In this document: one piece after another, positions 19,464 through 29,246 of the stretch
Layout: each line of letters starts with the position of its first letter
How positions within the stretch are numbered: the stretch's first letter is position 1
NCBI RefSeq assembly: GCF_000313755.1
Contig: NZ_AMZB01000128.1
Span: 98,965-162,964, forward strand
DNA length: 64,000 nucleotides
Direction: 5' to 3'
Origin: Pseudomonas nitroreducens TX1
Lineage (GTDB): Bacteria; Pseudomonadota; Gammaproteobacteria; Pseudomonadales; Pseudomonadaceae
The notes under the pieces: generated by a model
What the model saw: the letters and a program-made list of their open reading frames with translations, nothing else
Database searches by the model: none
Told to the model about the DNA's origin: nothing
Made by a program: the position numbers and the translations under genes

Positions 19464-20828
19464 TTATTTCAAAAGCGCCTTCCACGGCTTGAGGGTCAGC
19501 ACAGTATGAGCCTGGGCGGCGAGGGCATCCAGGCGCCCCTCGGCGTCGGGAGTGACGAGCAGCTCCTGCAGCTTGGCCAGTTCGCCGTACAGGCGGTCGG
19601 TTTCCGGCAGCTCCAGCACGCCGCGCGCCAGGCGCAGCCAGACCAGCATGCGCTGCAGTCGCGGCAACTGGTCGGCGAGCACTTCAGGTAGTTGCTGGGC
19701 GCGTTGCAGCGGCATGGCCTGGGCCTCTTCGGCCAGGGTGCGTTGCAGCCACTTGCCGACGGCGGAGCCGCCGAGGCGGTTGGCGCGGTCATTGCGCTCA
19801 AGGGTCCAGGCCTTGCCCAGCAGCCAGCGCGAGGTGCTCAGGGAGAACTGACCCCAACGCACGTTGGCCAGTTCCTCAAGGAAGGCGGCGGGCATCTGCT
19901 GGCGCACGGCATCGTCGTGGCGACCCTGTTCGATGCGCGGCTGCCAGTCGGCGATCAAGGCGTCGAGGGCTGCGCGCAGCTCGCGGGTGCTGGCGCGCGG
20001 TACGGCCTGGCCGAGGCTGCCGAGCAGGGCGCGCAGATCGACCAGCTGCTGCAGCCAGCTTTCCAGCAGACTCCAGTGGCCGTTGAAGCGGTACTGCTCG
20101 GCCAGGCGCTGGCTGCTGCCCAACAGCGACCAGGACAGTGCGGCGAAGGCGCCGTCCAGCGGGGTTTCGTGCAGCAGCTTCTGGGTGTCGGGCTGGATGC
20201 TGTAGCTGGCCGGGTCGAACAGGCGGTAGCCGCGCTCGGCCTTGCTGATGTCGCAGGGCATCAGCGCCAGGTCCGCGGCCAGTTCGATGGCCAGGTCCAG
20301 TAGCGCCTCGGGCTCGCCCTGGCGCAGTTCCAGTTCCAGCTCGCAGATTTCTTCTTCCTGCTTGCCGGCGACGACCTTGCCCAGGTCCAGCGCGGCCTCG
20401 ATCACCACCTTGGCCTTGCCGCGGCCCCAGGCGATCTCGGCGCGCTGGCGGGTGAAGTCGGTGCTGAAGATCGGCTTCAGGCTCTTCTTGTCCAGGTCGG
20501 CCAGGGCGGCCGGCCAGCACTGGTCGTCGAGCTTCTTCAGGTCGAGCTTGTTCTTCTCCAGGTACCAGTCCCACTCGTTGCGCTCGGACAGGCCTGCCAC
20601 ACTCTGGCCACGGGTCTTCAGGGTCTGGATGAACTGCTCGCCGTCCTTGCGCATGCGCAGCGCCACGCGGGCGCGGGCCAGGTCGCGGGCGGGAGTGTCG
20701 TAGTACTGGTTGAACAGCTCGCGGGGCTCCCAGCCGGATTTGTTGCGCTTCTTCAGCGCCGGGTGCTCGCGCAGTGCTTCGAGGGTCTCGCGACTGGCGC
20801 GCAGTTTGATTTCGGTTTCTTTCTGCAT
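19464..20828 (-). CDS. CYTH-domain (triphosphate tunnel) phosphatase, YgiF-like
   Basis: The 454-aa protein begins with a CYTH domain (about 1-200). It has the signature ExExK in KETEIKLR (residues 3-10) and alternating basic and acidic strands such as ALRMRKDGEQFIQTLKTRG, ICELELELRQGEP and SKAERGYRLF. The C-terminal half (about 240-454) is helical and rich in His and Arg, in the position of a CHAD-like domain but diverged. The best known relative, YgiF, hydrolyses inorganic triphosphate. The substrate here is inferred. The start is ATG 20828. The gene precedes the GspE-like gene on the same strand and is divergent from argE. Confidence 0.85.
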   Translation of the reverse strand: MQKETEIKLRASRETLEALREHPALKKRNKSGWEPRELFNQYYDTPARDLARARVALRMRKDGEQFIQTLKTRGQSVAGLSERNEWDWYLEKNKLDLKKLDDQCWPAALADLDKKSLKPIFSTDFTRQRAEIAWGRGKAKVVIEAALDLGKVVAGKQEEEICELELELRQGEPEALLDLAIELAADLALMPCDISKAERGYRLFDPASYSIQPDTQKLLHETPLDGAFAALSWSLLGSSQRLAEQYRFNGHWSLLESWLQQLVDLRALLGSLGQAVPRASTRELRAALDALIADWQPRIEQGRHDDAVRQQMPAAFLEELANVRWGQFSLSTSRWLLGKAWTLERNDRANRLGGSAVGKWLQRTLAEEAQAMPLQRAQQLPEVLADQLPRLQRMLVWLRLARGVLELPETDRLYGELAKLQELLVTPDAEGRLDALAAQAHTVLTLKPWKALLK

Positions 20829-21016
20829 GGCGGGGTCCGGTTCAGAGCGGTCGCGCCCGGTTCTTCGAGCGGCCTTGCGGGGGGCAGGGCGACGGGCGCA
20901 AAAAAAGACGTCAGAGCCATGCAGTTTACAGGACTTCGGCGTTCCTGCCGGGCGCCGCGAGGTTTTACCGCGCCGCTGCATGGTCCATAGTGGGGATAAA
21001 TCTTCCGGAGGACGCC

Positions 21017-22156
21017 ATGCCGTTGCCGCCGCTCAAACAACGCTTCGCACAGTTGATCGCGAGCCCGTCCGTCAGTTGCACCCAACCGGCCCTGGACCAG
21101 TCCAACCGCCCGGTGATCGAGCTGCTGGGCAACTGGCTGGTGGACCTGGGCTTCGCCTGCGAGATGCAGCCGGTGTCGCCGGGCAAGTTCAACCTGGTCG
21201 CCACCCTGGGCAGCGGCCCCGGCGGGCTGGTGCTGGCCGGGCACACCGATACCGTGCCCTACGACGAAGCCTTGTGGAAAAGCGACCCGTTGGGGTTGAC
21301 CGAGCGCGACGGGCGCTGGTTCGGCCTGGGCTCCTGCGACATGAAGGGCTTCTTCGCCCTCGTCATCGAAGCCCTGCTGCCACTGCTGGAGCAGCCGTTC
21401 AAGCAGCCGCTGGTCATCCTCGCCACCTGCGACGAGGAAAGCTCCATGGCCGGCGCGCGCGCCCTGGCCGAGGCGGGCAGGCCGCTGGGCCGCGCGGCGG
21501 TGATCGGCGAACCGACCAATCTCAAGCCGATCCGCCTGCACAAGGGCGTGATGATGGAGCGCATCGACATTCTCGGGCAGAGCGGCCATTCCTCCGACCC
21601 GAGCCTTGGGCGCAGCGCGCTGGAGGCGATGCAGGCGGTGATGGGCGAGTTGCAGGGCCTGCGCAACCAATGGCAGCAGGAATTCAACAACCCGCAATTC
21701 AGCGTGCCGCAGCCGACCCTGAACCTGGGGTGCATCCACGGCGGCGACAACCCCAACCGCATCTGCGGCCAGTGCGCGCTGGAGTTCGACCTGCGCCCGC
21801 TGCCGGGCATGGCTCCGGAGGCTCTGCGCCAGGCCATTCGCGAGCGGCTCGGACCCATCGCCGAACGCCACGCGGTGAAGATCGACTACGCGCCGTTGTT
21901 CCCCGCCGTGCCGCCCTTCGAGGAACCGCAACAGAGCGAACTGGTGCGGCTGGCCGAAAGTCTGACCGGGCACACGGCACAAGCGGTAGCCTTTGGCACC
22001 GAAGCACCGTATCTTCAGCAGCTCGGCTGCCAGACCCTGGTGCTGGGCCCCGGCGATATCGCCTGCGCCCACCAGCCGGACGAACACCTCGAGCTCGACC
22101 GCATCGAGCCATGCGTGGACCTGCTGCGCGGACTGATCCGTCATTACTGTCTGTGA
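21017..22156 (+). CDS. argE: Acetylornithine deacetylase ArgE
   Basis: The 379-aa M20-family metallohydrolase converts N-acetylornithine to ornithine. Zinc-site motifs are GHTDTVPYDE (His and Asp near residue 75-77), GSCDMKGFFAL with the bridging Asp near 107, TCDEESSMAG with the catalytic Glu near 140, GEPTNLKP, and the late His in CAHQPDEHLEL. The start is ATG 21017, with CGGAGGA six bases upstream. The next arginine-synthesis gene, argA, begins about 190 bases downstream on the same strand, and the gap holds a short ORF with three consecutive arginine codons. Pseudomonads recycle acetyl groups through ArgJ, so ArgE is partly redundant. Confidence 0.95.
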   Translation: MPLPPLKQRFAQLIASPSVSCTQPALDQSNRPVIELLGNWLVDLGFACEMQPVSPGKFNLVATLGSGPGGLVLAGHTDTVPYDEALWKSDPLGLTERDGRWFGLGSCDMKGFFALVIEALLPLLEQPFKQPLVILATCDEESSMAGARALAEAGRPLGRAAVIGEPTNLKPIRLHKGVMMERIDILGQSGHSSDPSLGRSALEAMQAVMGELQGLRNQWQQEFNNPQFSVPQPTLNLGCIHGGDNPNRICGQCALEFDLRPLPGMAPEALRQAIRERLGPIAERHAVKIDYAPLFPAVPPFEEPQQSELVRLAESLTGHTAQAVAFGTEAPYLQQLGCQTLVLGPGDIACAHQPDEHLELDRIEPCVDLLRGLIRHYCL

Positions 22157-22248
22157 GACGGTTCCTGACGTCAGATACTGTTGATGAAGAGTTGCCTGTA
22201 GAGCGCCCCGACAACGGGCCCGACCTATCCAAGAGGAGAAACCTGTCG

Positions 22249-22269
22249 ATGTTCCTGCGACGACGATAA
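22249..22269 (+). other. Candidate six-codon leader peptide MFLRRR upstream of argA
   Basis: ATG TTC CTG CGA CGA CGA TAA encodes MFLRRR and stops 74 bases before the argA start. An AAGAGGAG Shine-Dalgarno (22231-22238) lies about 10 bases before the ATG. Three consecutive CGA codons, an uncommon arginine codon in this GC-rich genome, directly upstream of the first gene of arginine synthesis recall amino-acid-sensing leader peptides. Downstream there is a 5-bp GC hairpin (GGCCG-TGCTC-CGGCC, within about 22283-22297), but it has no T-run, so a classical attenuator is not evident. The ORF may be coincidental. Confidence 0.35.
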
Positions 22270-22343
22270 CCGCGCCGCCCCTGGCCGTGCTCCGGCCGCA
22301 TCCGACAGATTTCCGCCCACTCGAACGACAGGCTTTTCAAGCA

Positions 22344-23642
22344 ATGCACGACTACGTCAACTGGCTGCGCCACGCTTCGCCCTACATCAACTCGCACCGG
22401 GACTGCACCTTCGTGGTGATGCTCCCCGGCGAGGGCGTCGAAGACCCCAATTTCGGCAATATCGTCCACGACCTGGTGCTGCTGCACAGCCTGGGCGTGC
22501 GCCTGGTGCTGGTTCATGGTTCGCGCCCCCAGATCGAGGCGCGCCTGGCCTCCCACGGGCTGGCGCCACGCTTCCACCGTGGCCTGCGGGTTACCGATGC
22601 GCCGACCCTGGATTGCGTGATCGATGCCGTCGGCAGCCTGCGCATTTCCATCGAGGCGCGCCTGTCCATGGACATGGCCGCCTCGCCCATGCAGGGCTCG
22701 CGCCTGCGAGTGACTGCCGGCAACTTCGTCACTGCGCGGCCGATCGGCGTGGTCGACGGCATCGACTACCACCATACCGGCGAAGTGCGGCGTATCGACC
22801 GCAAGGGCATCAACCGCCAGCTCGACGAGCGCAGTATCGTGCTGCTCTCGCCGCTGGGCTATTCGCCCACCGGCGAAATCTTCAACCTCGCCTGCGAGGA
22901 CGTGGCCATGCGCGCGGCCATCGACCTGGGCGCGGACAAGCTGATCCTGTATGGAGCCGAGCGCGGCCTGATGGACGACGCCGGCAAGCTGGTGCGCGAG
23001 TTGCGCCCGCAGCAGGTGCCGGCGCACCTGGAACGCCTGGGTGCGAGCTACCAGGGCGAGCTGCTGGATGCGGCTGCCCAGGCCTGCCGTGCGGGCGTGC
23101 GCCGCAGCCATATCGTCAGCTACACCGAAGACGGTTCGCTGCTCAGCGAACTCTTCACCCGCACCGGCAACGGCACGCTGGTGGCCCAGGAGCAATTCGA
23201 GCAACTGCGCGAAGCGGGGATCGAGGATGTCGGTGGACTGCTGGAACTGATCCGTCCGCTGGAGGAGCAGGGCATCCTGGTGCGCCGTTCCCGCGAGGTG
23301 CTGGAACGCGAGATCGAGCAGTTCAGCATCGTCGAACGCGAAGGGCTGATCATCGCGTGCGCGGCGCTGTATCCCATTGCCGATTCGGACTCGGGCGAGC
23401 TGGCTTGCCTGGCGGTGAACCCGGAGTATCGCCACGGCGGACGCGGTGACGACCTGCTGGAGCGCATCGAGCAGCGCGCGCGCAACCTCGGCCTGAAGAC
23501 GCTCTACGTCCTCACCACCCGTACCGCCCACTGGTTCCGCGAACGCGGCTTCCAGCCCAGCAGCGTGGAGCGCCTGCCGGCGGCGCGGGCGTCGCTGTAC
23601 AACTACCAGCGAAATTCCCAGGTCTTCGAGAAGAGCCTCTGA
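22344..23642 (+). CDS. argA: N-acetylglutamate synthase ArgA
   Basis: The 432-aa enzyme catalyses the first step of arginine synthesis (glutamate plus acetyl-CoA to N-acetylglutamate). An N-terminal amino-acid-kinase-like domain (about 1-290, with LGVRLVLVHGSRPQIE and LSPLGYSPTGEIFNL) binds arginine for feedback inhibition. A C-terminal GNAT acetyltransferase domain (about 290-432, with ELACLAVNPEYRHGGRGDDLLERIEQ and TTRTAHWFRERGF) carries the catalysis. I chose ATG 22344 (MHDYVNWLRHASPYIN) because it gives the P. aeruginosa length. An in-frame start at 22287 would add 19 residues unlike the family. The gene converges on gshA. Confidence 0.97.
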   Translation: MHDYVNWLRHASPYINSHRDCTFVVMLPGEGVEDPNFGNIVHDLVLLHSLGVRLVLVHGSRPQIEARLASHGLAPRFHRGLRVTDAPTLDCVIDAVGSLRISIEARLSMDMAASPMQGSRLRVTAGNFVTARPIGVVDGIDYHHTGEVRRIDRKGINRQLDERSIVLLSPLGYSPTGEIFNLACEDVAMRAAIDLGADKLILYGAERGLMDDAGKLVRELRPQQVPAHLERLGASYQGELLDAAAQACRAGVRRSHIVSYTEDGSLLSELFTRTGNGTLVAQEQFEQLREAGIEDVGGLLELIRPLEEQGILVRRSREVLEREIEQFSIVEREGLIIACAALYPIADSDSGELACLAVNPEYRHGGRGDDLLERIEQRARNLGLKTLYVLTTRTAHWFRERGFQPSSVERLPAARASLYNYQRNSQVFEKSL

Positions 23643-23650
23643 ATGACATC

Positions 23651-23670
23651 GCGGCGACCTAGGTCGCCGC
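23651..23670. terminator. Perfect 20-bp palindrome between the convergent argA and gshA genes
   Basis: The ten-base half GCGGCGACCT and its exact complement form a long GC stem 8 bases after the argA stop codon and about 10 bases after the gshA stop. No T-run follows on either strand. It may be a shared transcript-stabilising or Rho-assisted end structure rather than a standard intrinsic terminator. Confidence 0.55.
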
Positions 23671-23679
23671 GGTGCTGTC

Positions 23680-25266
23680 TCAGACGCTGATCAGGCCGAG
23701 GATGCTCGCCTGGTAAGCGGCGACGAAGGTGTCGAAATCGCCCTCGGGCTGCTTCTCCAGCTCCGCCTGTTCGGCCAGGGATTCGCTGGCCATGCCTTCG
23801 AAGCGCGCTTGCTCGTCAGCGGACAGCGGTTCGCTGTGCAGCGTCTCGGCGTGCTGTCGGCTGTAGCGCAGGGCGAAGGCTTCGAAGCTCTCGCCACGCT
23901 CGCGCATTTCCGCCAGGACTTTCGCCGAAGGCGTCAGGTCCGAATCGGCTACCTTGGCGCGCTGCTCGGCCAGGCTCTGCGCGTGCAGGCTGCTGCCGTT
24001 GGCACGGTCGAGCAGGTCGATGATCGGCGCGATGGCGTCGAGCAGGGCGTCGGCCCACGTCTTCATTTCGATCTGCTGGCCGCCGCGTTCCAGTTTCAGG
24101 CCCGGACGGCGACCTTCCTTGACCACCTTGAGGAAGTTGCTGGTGGCCGAGCCGCACTCGCAACCACCCAGCGGCGGGCTGTCGGAGAGCGCGCAGTAGA
24201 GCAGGAAGGCGTCGAGGAAGCGCGCCTCGGTGACGTCGATGCCCAGTGGCAGGAACGGGTTTATGTCCAGGCAGCGCGCCTCGACGTACTGCACGCCACG
24301 GGCCATCAACGCCTGGATTGGGCGCTCGCCGGTGTAGGTGACGCGTTTGGGGCGGATGCTCGAGTAGTACTCGTTCTCGATCTGCAGGATGTTGGTGTTG
24401 AGCTGCACCCACTCGCCATCGACCTTGGTGCCGACCTTCTCGTACGGCGCATAGGGCGTGCTGACTGCGCGGCGCAGGCTGTCGATGTAGCTGTCCAGGT
24501 CGTTGTAGCAGGGCGTCAGGCCGGCCTGGGCGTTGTTCTGGTAGCCCAGGTCGCTCATGCGCAGGCTGGTGGCGTAGGGCAGGTAGAGCGTGTGCTCGTC
24601 GAAGGCTTCCAGGCCGTGCGGGCGGCCGCGCAGGAAGCCGGCGTCGAGTGCCGGGGATGCGCCGAACAGGTACATCAGCAGCCAGCTGTAGCGGCGGAAG
24701 TTTCGGATCATCGCGATGTAGCGGTGCGACTGGAAGTCCCGCGCGCTCTTTTCGCTGCCTTCTTCCTCGCGCAGCAGCTCCCAGATGCCTTCGGGCAGGG
24801 AGAAGTTGTAGTGGATGCCGGCGATGCATTGCATGGTCTTGCCGTAGCGCAGGGCCAGGCCCTTGCGGTAGACGTATTTCAGGCGGCCGATGTGCGAGCT
24901 GCCGTAGCGGGCGATCGGGATGGTCTCCTCATCCGGCAGCTCGCAGGGCATGGACGGGCTCCACAGGTATTCACCGTCGAGCTTGCCGCTGGCGAAGCGG
25001 TGGATTTCACCCAGTTCGTGCAGGGTCTCTTCGACGCTGGTGGAGGTCGGGGTGATGAACTCCAGCAGCGACTCGGAATAATCCGTGGTGATCTGCGGGT
25101 TGGTCAGCGCCGAGCCCAGGGCACGCGGGTGCGGGGTCAGGGCGAGCTTGCCGCGTTCATCGACGCGCAGGCATTCGCGCTCGATACCGTGCAGGCACTG
25201 GGTGAGCAGGGACAGGTTGGCGGCATCGCCAAGCAGGGCCAGGCGGCGGGAGAGTTGGTCGCTCAA
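23680..25266 (-). CDS. gshA: Glutamate-cysteine ligase GshA
   Basis: The 528-aa enzyme makes gamma-glutamylcysteine, the rate-limiting step of glutathione synthesis. It has the gammaproteobacterial GshA layout: [11 protein letters not shown] near residue 27, [15 protein letters not shown] near 62, [10 protein letters not shown] near 150, and [16 protein letters not shown] near 330. The start is TTG 25266 (reading [14 protein letters not shown]) with AAGGA 8 bases upstream. No better ATG exists nearby, and a weak start codon fits an enzyme kept at low level. The gene is separate from argA, with which it converges. Confidence 0.95.
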   Translation of the reverse strand: MSDQLSRRLALLGDAANLSLLTQCLHGIERECLRVDERGKLALTPHPRALGSALTNPQITTDYSESLLEFITPTSTSVEETLHELGEIHRFASGKLDGEYLWSPSMPCELPDEETIPIARYGSSHIGRLKYVYRKGLALRYGKTMQCIAGIHYNFSLPEGIWELLREEEGSEKSARDFQSHRYIAMIRNFRRYSWLLMYLFGASPALDAGFLRGRPHGLEAFDEHTLYLPYATSLRMSDLGYQNNAQAGLTPCYNDLDSYIDSLRRAVSTPYAPYEKVGTKVDGEWVQLNTNILQIENEYYSSIRPKRVTYTGERPIQALMARGVQYVEARCLDINPFLPLGIDVTEARFLDAFLLYCALSDSPPLGGCECGSATSNFLKVVKEGRRPGLKLERGGQQIEMKTWADALLDAIAPIIDLLDRANGSSLHAQSLAEQRAKVADSDLTPSAKVLAEMRERGESFEAFALRYSRQHAETLHSEPLSADEQARFEGMASESLAEQAELEKQPEGDFDTFVAAYQASILGLISV

Positions 25267-25430
25267 GTTGGAAGTCCTTCACACGGCAATCGCCCCACTA
25301 TGGGGGTGGACTGGGCGGTCTACAAGGGGAGAACAACCGGCGTGGTCGCCTGGCTTTATCGAGGCGCTGCGCCGGCGCCCGCAAATCCTGGGCTCCGGCG
25401 TACAGCATAGGTCAGTTGTCGCGGTGCGAA

Positions 25431-25820
25431 TTACAGCTGGGCGAAGGTGCCTTGTCCCTTGGCGACCAGCTTGTCGCCCTGGTGGATGTCGGCCTCCACC
25501 ACCAGCGAGCGGCGCCCGGCGTGCAGGACTTTCGCCACACAACGCACTTCGCCCTCGGCGACCGCGCGGATGTAGTTGATCTTGCATTCCAGGGTGACGC
25601 TCTGCCGGTCGAAACCATGGGCGCTGGAGCAGGCCAGGCCCATGGTCATGTCCATCAGCGTGAAGAGCGCGCCGCCGTGCATGACGTTGCCGCGATTGTG
25701 CAGGTGCTCTGCCATCGGCAGCAGCACCTCGGCTTCGCCGTCGGCGACACGGATCGGCTGCACGCCGATGGTTTCGCTGAAGCGGCTGATCATCAGCTCG
25801 CGGGCGGGCATCTCGCTCAT
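25431..25820 (-). CDS. PaaI-type hotdog-fold thioesterase
   Basis: The 129-aa single hotdog domain carries the PaaI signature HNRGNVMHGGALFTLMDMTMG at about residues 41-61. His, Gly-Gly and Asp at the end of the central helix form the usual catalytic site of a tetrameric acyl-CoA thioesterase. Relatives hydrolyse small aromatic or medium-chain acyl-CoA. The physiological substrate is not evident here. It starts 9 bases after the stop codon of tex on the same strand, so the two are probably co-transcribed. Confidence 0.88.
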   Translation of the reverse strand: MSEMPARELMISRFSETIGVQPIRVADGEAEVLLPMAEHLHNRGNVMHGGALFTLMDMTMGLACSSAHGFDRQSVTLECKINYIRAVAEGEVRCVAKVLHAGRRSLVVEADIHQGDKLVAKGQGTFAQL

Positions 25821-25829
25821 GGACCTTCC

Positions 25830-28172
25830 TTACTTCTTCTTCAGTTGCTTGGCGTTGGCGAACAGGGAGGCCATCGCGTTGTTCGCCGGTGCCTTCTCCT
25901 GCTGGCGCGGGGCAGCGCTGCGCTCACCGCGCGGCGCGCCGTTGCCGGGACGACCGCCGCCACGCGGACCGTCGACTTTTTCGCCGGGGGTATCGCCCAT
26001 GCGCATGGACAGGCCGACGCGGTTGCGCGGAATGTCCACTTCCATGACCTTCACCTTGACGATGTCGCCGGCCTTGACCACTTCGTACGGGTCCTTGACG
26101 AACTTCTCCGACAGCGCGGAGATGTGCACCAGGCCGTCCTGGTGGACGCCGATGTCAACGAAGGCACCAAAGTTGGTGACGTTGGTCACCACGCCTTCGA
26201 GCACCATGCCGGGGGCGAGGTCCTTCAGGCTCTCGACGCCGTCCTGGAACTCGGCGGTCTTGAACTCCGGGCGCGGGTCGCGGCCAGGTTTGTCCAGTTC
26301 CTTGAGAATGTCGGTGACGGTCGGCAGGCCAAACTGCTCGTCGGTGAACTTCTTCGGGTCCAGGCGCTTGAGGAAACTCGAGTCGCCGATCAGCGAGCGC
26401 ACGTCGCGGCCGGTATCGGCGGCGATGCGTTGCACCAGCGGGTAGGTTTCCGGGTGCACCGCGGAGGCATCCAGCGGATTGTCGCCGTTCATCACGCGGA
26501 GGAAGCCGGCGGCCTGCTCGAAGGTTTTCTCGCCCAGGCGGCTGACTTTCTTCAGCTCGTCACGGGTCTTGAAGGCGCCGTTGGCGTCGCGGTGCGAGAC
26601 GATGTTCTGCGCCAGTGTGCTGTTGAGGCCGGAGATGCGCGCCAGCAGGGCGGCGGACGCAGTATTCACATCCACGCCGACGGCGTTCACGCAGTCTTCC
26701 ACCACGGCGTCCAGGCTGCGCGCGAGCTGCAGCTGGGACACATCGTGCTGGTATTGGCCGACGCCGATGGATTTCGGCTCGATCTTCACCAGTTCGGCCA
26801 GCGGGTCCTGCAGACGTCGGGCGATGGACACGGCGCCGCGCAGCGAGACGTCCAGCTCCGGGAATTCCTTGGCGGCCAGCTCGGAGGCCGAGTACACCGA
26901 GGCGCCGGCCTCGCTGACCATGATCTTGGTGCACCTGAGCGCCGGGTACTTCTTGATCAGCTCGGCGGCCAGCTTGTCGGTCTCGCGGCTGGCGGTGCCG
27001 TTGCCGATGGCGATCAGCTCCACCTGATGCTTGGCGCACAGGGCGGCGAGCACCGCGATGGTCTGGTCCCACTGGTTCTTCGGCGCGTGCGGGTAAACGG
27101 TGGCGGTGTCCAGCAGCTTGCCGGTGCCGTCGACCACGGCGACCTTCACGCCGGTGCGCAGGCCCGGGTCGAGGCCCAGGGTGGCGCGCGGGCCGGCCGG
27201 AGCGGCCAGCAGCAGGTCGTGCAGGTTGCGCGCGAAGACGTTGATCGCCTCGGCGTCGGCGCCGTCGCGCAGCTCGCCCAGCAGGTCGGTTTCCAGGTGG
27301 GTGTAGAGCTTGACCTTCCAGGTCCAGCGCACTACTTCGGCCAGCCACTTGTCAGCGGGGCGGCCCTGGTTGGAGACGCCGAACCGCTCGCCGATCATGA
27401 CCTCGCAAGGATGCGAGGTGCCCGGCAGTTCCTCGCCGACCTTCAGGGCGACGCTCAGGATACCTTCGTTGCGGCCACGGAAGATCGCCAGGGCGCGGTG
27501 CGACGGGGCGCTCTTCAGCGGCTCGTCGTGCTCGAAGTAGTCGCTGAACTTGGCGCCTTCTGTTTCCTTGCCCGGCACCACGCGCGCGGTGAGGGTGGCG
27601 TTGTCCTTGAGGAAGCCGCGCAGACGGTCCAGCAGGGTGGCGTCCTCGGCGAAGCGCTCCATCAGGATGTACTTGGCGCCTTCGAGTACGGCGCGGGTGT
27701 CGGCGAAGCCTTTCTCGGCATCGACGAAGCGTGCGGCTTCGGTTTCCGGGGCCAGGCCCGGGTCATTGAACAGCGCGTCGGCCAGCTCGCCCAGGCCGGC
27801 TTCCAGGGCGATCTGGCCCTTGGTGCGGCGCTTCTGCTTATAGGGCAGGTAGAGGTCTTCGAGGCGGGTCTTGGTGTCGGCGAGCTTGATCTCGCGGGCC
27901 AGTTCCGGGGTCAGCTTGCCCTGTTCCTCGATGCTGGCGAGGATCGCGCCACGGCGGTCTTCCAGCTCGCGCAGGTAACGCAGGCGCTCTTCGAGCATGC
28001 GCAGCTGGGTGTCGTCCAGGCTGCCGGTGACTTCTTTCCGGTAACGGGCGATGAAGGGAACGGTGGAGCCTTCATCGAGCAGGGCGACGGCAGCGGCGAC
28101 CTGCTCCGGTTGAACGCGGCCGGAGGGCAGTGCGGAAAGCTCTTCGGCGATACGGGTGTTGATGCTGTCCAT
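25830..28172 (-). CDS. tex: Tex, S1-domain transcription/RNA-processing factor
   Basis: The 780-aa protein has the full Tex order. It has an N-terminal helical Tex region (about 1-190), a YqgF/RNase H-like domain (about 320-450, [21 protein letters not shown]), helix-hairpin-helix repeats (about 495-570, [20 protein letters not shown] and [16 protein letters not shown]) and one S1 RNA-binding domain (about 645-720, [31 protein letters not shown]). A basic Pro/Arg/Gly tail follows. Tex is a cytoplasmic nucleic-acid-binding factor related to eukaryotic Spt6 and affects toxin or virulence gene expression in several bacteria. The start is ATG 28172, and a TTG five codons upstream is also in frame. 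A TATAAT lies at 28328-28323. Confidence 0.95.
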   Translation of the reverse strand: MDSINTRIAEELSALPSGRVQPEQVAAAVALLDEGSTVPFIARYRKEVTGSLDDTQLRMLEERLRYLRELEDRRGAILASIEEQGKLTPELAREIKLADTKTRLEDLYLPYKQKRRTKGQIALEAGLGELADALFNDPGLAPETEAARFVDAEKGFADTRAVLEGAKYILMERFAEDATLLDRLRGFLKDNATLTARVVPGKETEGAKFSDYFEHDEPLKSAPSHRALAIFRGRNEGILSVALKVGEELPGTSHPCEVMIGERFGVSNQGRPADKWLAEVVRWTWKVKLYTHLETDLLGELRDGADAEAINVFARNLHDLLLAAPAGPRATLGLDPGLRTGVKVAVVDGTGKLLDTATVYPHAPKNQWDQTIAVLAALCAKHQVELIAIGNGTASRETDKLAAELIKKYPALRCTKIMVSEAGASVYSASELAAKEFPELDVSLRGAVSIARRLQDPLAELVKIEPKSIGVGQYQHDVSQLQLARSLDAVVEDCVNAVGVDVNTASAALLARISGLNSTLAQNIVSHRDANGAFKTRDELKKVSRLGEKTFEQAAGFLRVMNGDNPLDASAVHPETYPLVQRIAADTGRDVRSLIGDSSFLKRLDPKKFTDEQFGLPTVTDILKELDKPGRDPRPEFKTAEFQDGVESLKDLAPGMVLEGVVTNVTNFGAFVDIGVHQDGLVHISALSEKFVKDPYEVVKAGDIVKVKVMEVDIPRNRVGLSMRMGDTPGEKVDGPRGGGRPGNGAPRGERSAAPRQQEKAPANNAMASLFANAKQLKKK

Positions 28173-28322
28173 AAATCCACCTGACAAACCAATCGAAAAC
28201 GGGACGCATGATCTGCTGCGCTAGCGCGCAGGATCATCAAAAGCTCCATGACAGAGCGCCAATGCCGGGCTTCCCGGTCATTCGACAGGCCCTGTGACAA
28301 CGCCCCGCCGCAAAAGCGCCGC

Positions 28323-28328
28323 ATTATA
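28323..28328 (-). promoter_or_regulatory. Candidate -10 element of tex
   Basis: A perfect TATAAT on the minus strand lies within the tex/ompR divergent region, about 150 bases from the tex start codon. No convincing -35 was found, so the implied 5' leader of about 140 bases is uncertain. Confidence 0.35.
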
Positions 28329-28446
28329 CCCACGACAATTTCACCGGGCGCGCGACTGGTCGGGGAAAAATCTGCTAACAATGGACAGGCCGTGATGCGC
28401 GGCTGCTGGGCGATAATGCCCGCCGAATCAGATTCTGGGAGTTTCC

Positions 28447-29187
28447 ATGAGCAACGCTGCCACCCTGCCGGAAGGCGAAAAGATCCTCGTGGTCGATGAC
28501 GACGCGCGCCTGCGTCGTCTGCTGGAACGCTTCCTCGATGAGCAGGGTTACCGTGTCCGCGCCGTCGAAAACACCGAGCAGATGGACCGCCTGCTGGCCC
28601 GCGAGCTGTTCCAGCTGGTGGTGCTGGACCTGATGATGCCCGGCGAGGATGGCCTCTCCGCGTGCAAGCGCCTGCGCGAGTCGAACAACCAGATCCCGAT
28701 CATCATGCTCACCGCCAAGGGCGACGAATCCAGCCGTATCTCCGGCCTCGAACAGGGCGCCGACGACTACCTGGCCAAGCCCTTCAACCCGCGCGAGCTG
28801 CTGGCGCGGATCAAGGCCGTGCTGCGCCGCCAGGCGCCGCTGGTTCCGGGCGCGCCGGCAGGCGAGGACGAGGTCGTCACCTTCGGCGACTACGAACTGC
28901 ACCTGGCCACCCGCGAGCTGAAGAAGGGCGAGGAAGTGCACATGCTCACCACCGGTGAGTTCGCCGTGCTCAAGGCCCTGGTGCAGCACGCCCGCGAGCC
29001 GCTGACCCGCGACAAGCTGATGAACCTGGCCCGCGGCCGCGAGTGGGACGCCCTGGAACGCTCCATCGACGTGCAGATTTCCCGCCTGCGCCGACTGATC
29101 GAGCCCGACCCGTCCAAGCCGCGCTACATCCAGACCGTCTGGGGCGTGGGCTACGTGTTCGTGCCGGATGGCGCGGCGCGCAAGTGA
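28447..29187 (+). CDS. amgR: OmpR-family response regulator AmgR
   Basis: The 246-aa regulator has a receiver domain (about 12-128) with acidic pocket VVDDDA, phospho-acceptor D61 in VVLDLMMPGEDG and the conserved Lys in LAKPFNPRELL. A winged-helix OmpR/PhoB DNA-binding domain follows (about 145-240, ATRELKKGEEVHMLTTGEFAVLKALV and YIQTVWGVGYVFVPDG). It is the OmpR orthologue of pseudomonads. In P. aeruginosa the pair AmgRS controls responses to membrane damage by misfolded proteins and supports intrinsic aminoglycoside tolerance. The kinase gene lies downstream on the same strand, but 257 bases containing two palindromic repeats separate them. Confidence 0.93.
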   Translation: MSNAATLPEGEKILVVDDDARLRRLLERFLDEQGYRVRAVENTEQMDRLLARELFQLVVLDLMMPGEDGLSACKRLRESNNQIPIIMLTAKGDESSRISGLEQGADDYLAKPFNPRELLARIKAVLRRQAPLVPGAPAGEDEVVTFGDYELHLATRELKKGEEVHMLTTGEFAVLKALVQHAREPLTRDKLMNLARGREWDALERSIDVQISRLRRLIEPDPSKPRYIQTVWGVGYVFVPDGAARK

Positions 29188-29246
29188 TCCCGTCCCGCAG
29201 GGGAGAGAAAAGAACGTACGCTGACTGCAGAGGCTCTGGTCGGCAG

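Noticed and set aside
19375..19485. An upstream extension of the GspE-like protein that would overlap the CYTH gene
   Set aside because: The extension includes REP-like intergenic sequence. The ATG at 19374 has a good Shine-Dalgarno and gives a family-like N-terminus.
16669..19509. A 946-codon open frame on the plus strand opposite the SPFH and GspE-like genes
   Set aside because: It is the antisense shadow of two well-supported genes. The translation is rich in His, Gln, Val, Ala and Arg, spans a gene boundary, and shows no domain.
22270..22343. A classical Rho-independent attenuator between the MFLRRR ORF and argA
   Set aside because: Only a 5-bp GC hairpin is present and no T-run follows, so I do not annotate an attenuator.
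25416..28184. A 922-codon open frame on the plus strand opposite tex and the thioesterase
   Set aside because: Antisense artefact of high GC3. tex on the minus strand has complete domain order and motifs.
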